64,000 bases of DNA, taken from Gammaproteobacteria bacterium (GTDB taxonomy: Bacteria; Pseudomonadota; Gammaproteobacteria; Ga0077536). The notes under the pieces were generated by a model. It saw nothing but the letters and a program-made list of their open reading frames with translations, made no database searches and had not been told where the DNA came from. The translations under genes and the position numbers were made by a program. The DNA is taken from the NCBI GenBank assembly GCA_020849475.1, contig JADLGE010000004.1:1-64000 (forward strand). Reading direction: 5' to 3'. The first letter of the stretch is position 1; each line of letters begins with the position of its first letter. Positions 63,396 through 64,000 of the stretch are shown here, piece after piece.

Positions 63396-64000
63396 CTATT
63401 TCTTTTTCTTCACGTGACTCATGAGGCGCCGGCGTTTTTCCTGCTGGCGCTGGTTGAGGTTGGTGCGGCGTCCGGCGAAGGGGTTGGCGCCCTGGCGGAA
63501 TTCGAGCTGGATGGGCGTGCCGACCAGGTCGAGTTTTTCGCGGAAGAAATTCTCGAGATAACGCTTGTAGCTGTTGGGGACGCCGTCGACCTGGTTGCCG
63601 TGAATGACGATGGTCGGCGGATTGCGGCCGCCGAGATGGGCGTAACGCATCTTGATGCGTCGGCCGTTGACCATCGGTGGCGCATGGGCGGTGGTCGCCT
63701 GCTGCAACAATTCGGTCAGGTCATGGGTGCGTGGCGCGGCGAATGCCGATTCCCAGGCGGCGTCGATGGCCGAAAACAAATCACCCACGCCGCTGCCGTG
63801 CAGCGCCGAGATGCAGCGCACTTCGGCGAAGTTGGCGAAACGCAGACGGCGGTCGATCTCGCGCTGAATGTGATCGCGCTGGTCGCCCGACAGGCCATCC
63901 CATTTATTGATCACCACCACCAGCGCGCGGCCGCTGTCGAGCACCATGCCGAGCAGGTGCAGGTCTTGTTCGATGAGACCATCGTGGGCATCGATCAGGA
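63396..64000 (-). CDS. der: Ribosome-associated GTPase Der (EngA), C-terminal part, cut by window edge
   Basis: About 201 codons of the 3' end are present. The visible part begins in the second G domain (LIDAHDGLIEQDLHLL, G4 motif NKWDGL, G5-like CISALHGSGV) and ends in the KH-like domain (HGNQVDGVPNSYKRYLENFFREKL) with a basic tail ending VKKKK. Der has two tandem GTPase domains and acts in 50S subunit assembly. The first G domain and start lie beyond the right edge. Confidence 0.95.
   Translation of the reverse strand, partial: LIDAHDGLIEQDLHLLGMVLDSGRALVVVINKWDGLSGDQRDHIQREIDRRLRFANFAEVRCISALHGSGVGDLFSAIDAAWESAFAAPRTHDLTELLQQATTAHAPPMVNGRRIKMRYAHLGGRNPPTIVIHGNQVDGVPNSYKRYLENFFREKLDLVGTPIQLEFRQGANPFAGRRTNLNQRQQEKRRRLMSHVKKKK

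Overview
The window is GC-rich bacterial chromosome. Gene order and families point to a gammaproteobacterium: ruvCAB next to ybgC-tolQRAB-pal-cpoB, kdsD-lptCAB-rpoN-hpf-rapZ-ptsO-ptsI, the thrB/DUF2782/polA neighbourhood, hisAFIE-tatABC, trpGDC, and gcvR/dapA-bamC. The genus cannot be read from the sequence; an environmental lineage near Chromatiales or Nevskiales is a guess. Almost all of the window is core housekeeping DNA with short intergenic gaps, many stop/start overlaps and frequent GTG/TTG starts at overlaps. The left edge is different: a tRNA-Lys gene is followed by the first codons of a phage-type integrase, so a genomic island probably lies just outside the window.

Layout. 1-230: integrase start, phased repeats and tRNA-Lys. 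464-6931: zinc-ribbon protein, aspS, nadA, yebC and ruvCAB. 6937-14110: Tol-Pal envelope operon running into queE-queC. 14124-17018: a lytic transglycosylase with two solute-binding-like modules, and murU, both on the minus strand. 17202-25521: kdsD, a 163-bp fold-back element, lptC-lptA-lptB (LPS export), rpoN, hpf, rapZ, HPr and enzyme I. 25819-30831: OmpA-like lipoprotein, terminator, thrB, DUF2782 protein and polA. 30963-34745: hisA-hisF-hisI-hisE and tatABC. 34725-40735: DUF2905 protein, rpiA, ilvA with an aldolase and a VOC protein, then trpC-trpD-trpG. 40943-49974: accessory minus-strand block with an interrupted chemoreceptor, a SOUL protein, a Baeyer-Villiger monooxygenase, a GDXG hydrolase and a four-PAS hybrid kinase. 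49975-50663: a gap with one doubtful ORF and REP-type repeats. 50664-58527: gph, rpe, a DUF3530 protein, queG, a ParA-type ATPase coupled to a CHAD protein, a PhoH-family protein and gcvR. 58707-63333: dapA, bamC, an MBL-fold protein and a second Baeyer-Villiger monooxygenase. 63396-end: 3' part of der.

How the genes fit together: much of the window serves the envelope (Tol-Pal, KdsD and the Lpt bridge, MurU, MltF-like enzyme, BamC, Tat). Queuosine synthesis is represented at two sites (queE-queC and queG). The most unusual points are the LptA protein carrying a thrombospondin-type-3 (OmpA-like) tail, the fold-back element sitting in the kdsD stop codon where kdsC would be expected, the ParA/CHAD couple that may position polyphosphate granules, the chemoreceptor split by one in-frame stop, the monooxygenase-hydrolase pair, and REP copies that supply the stop codons of trpC and gph. 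No CRISPR array, rRNA or complete insertion sequence was seen.
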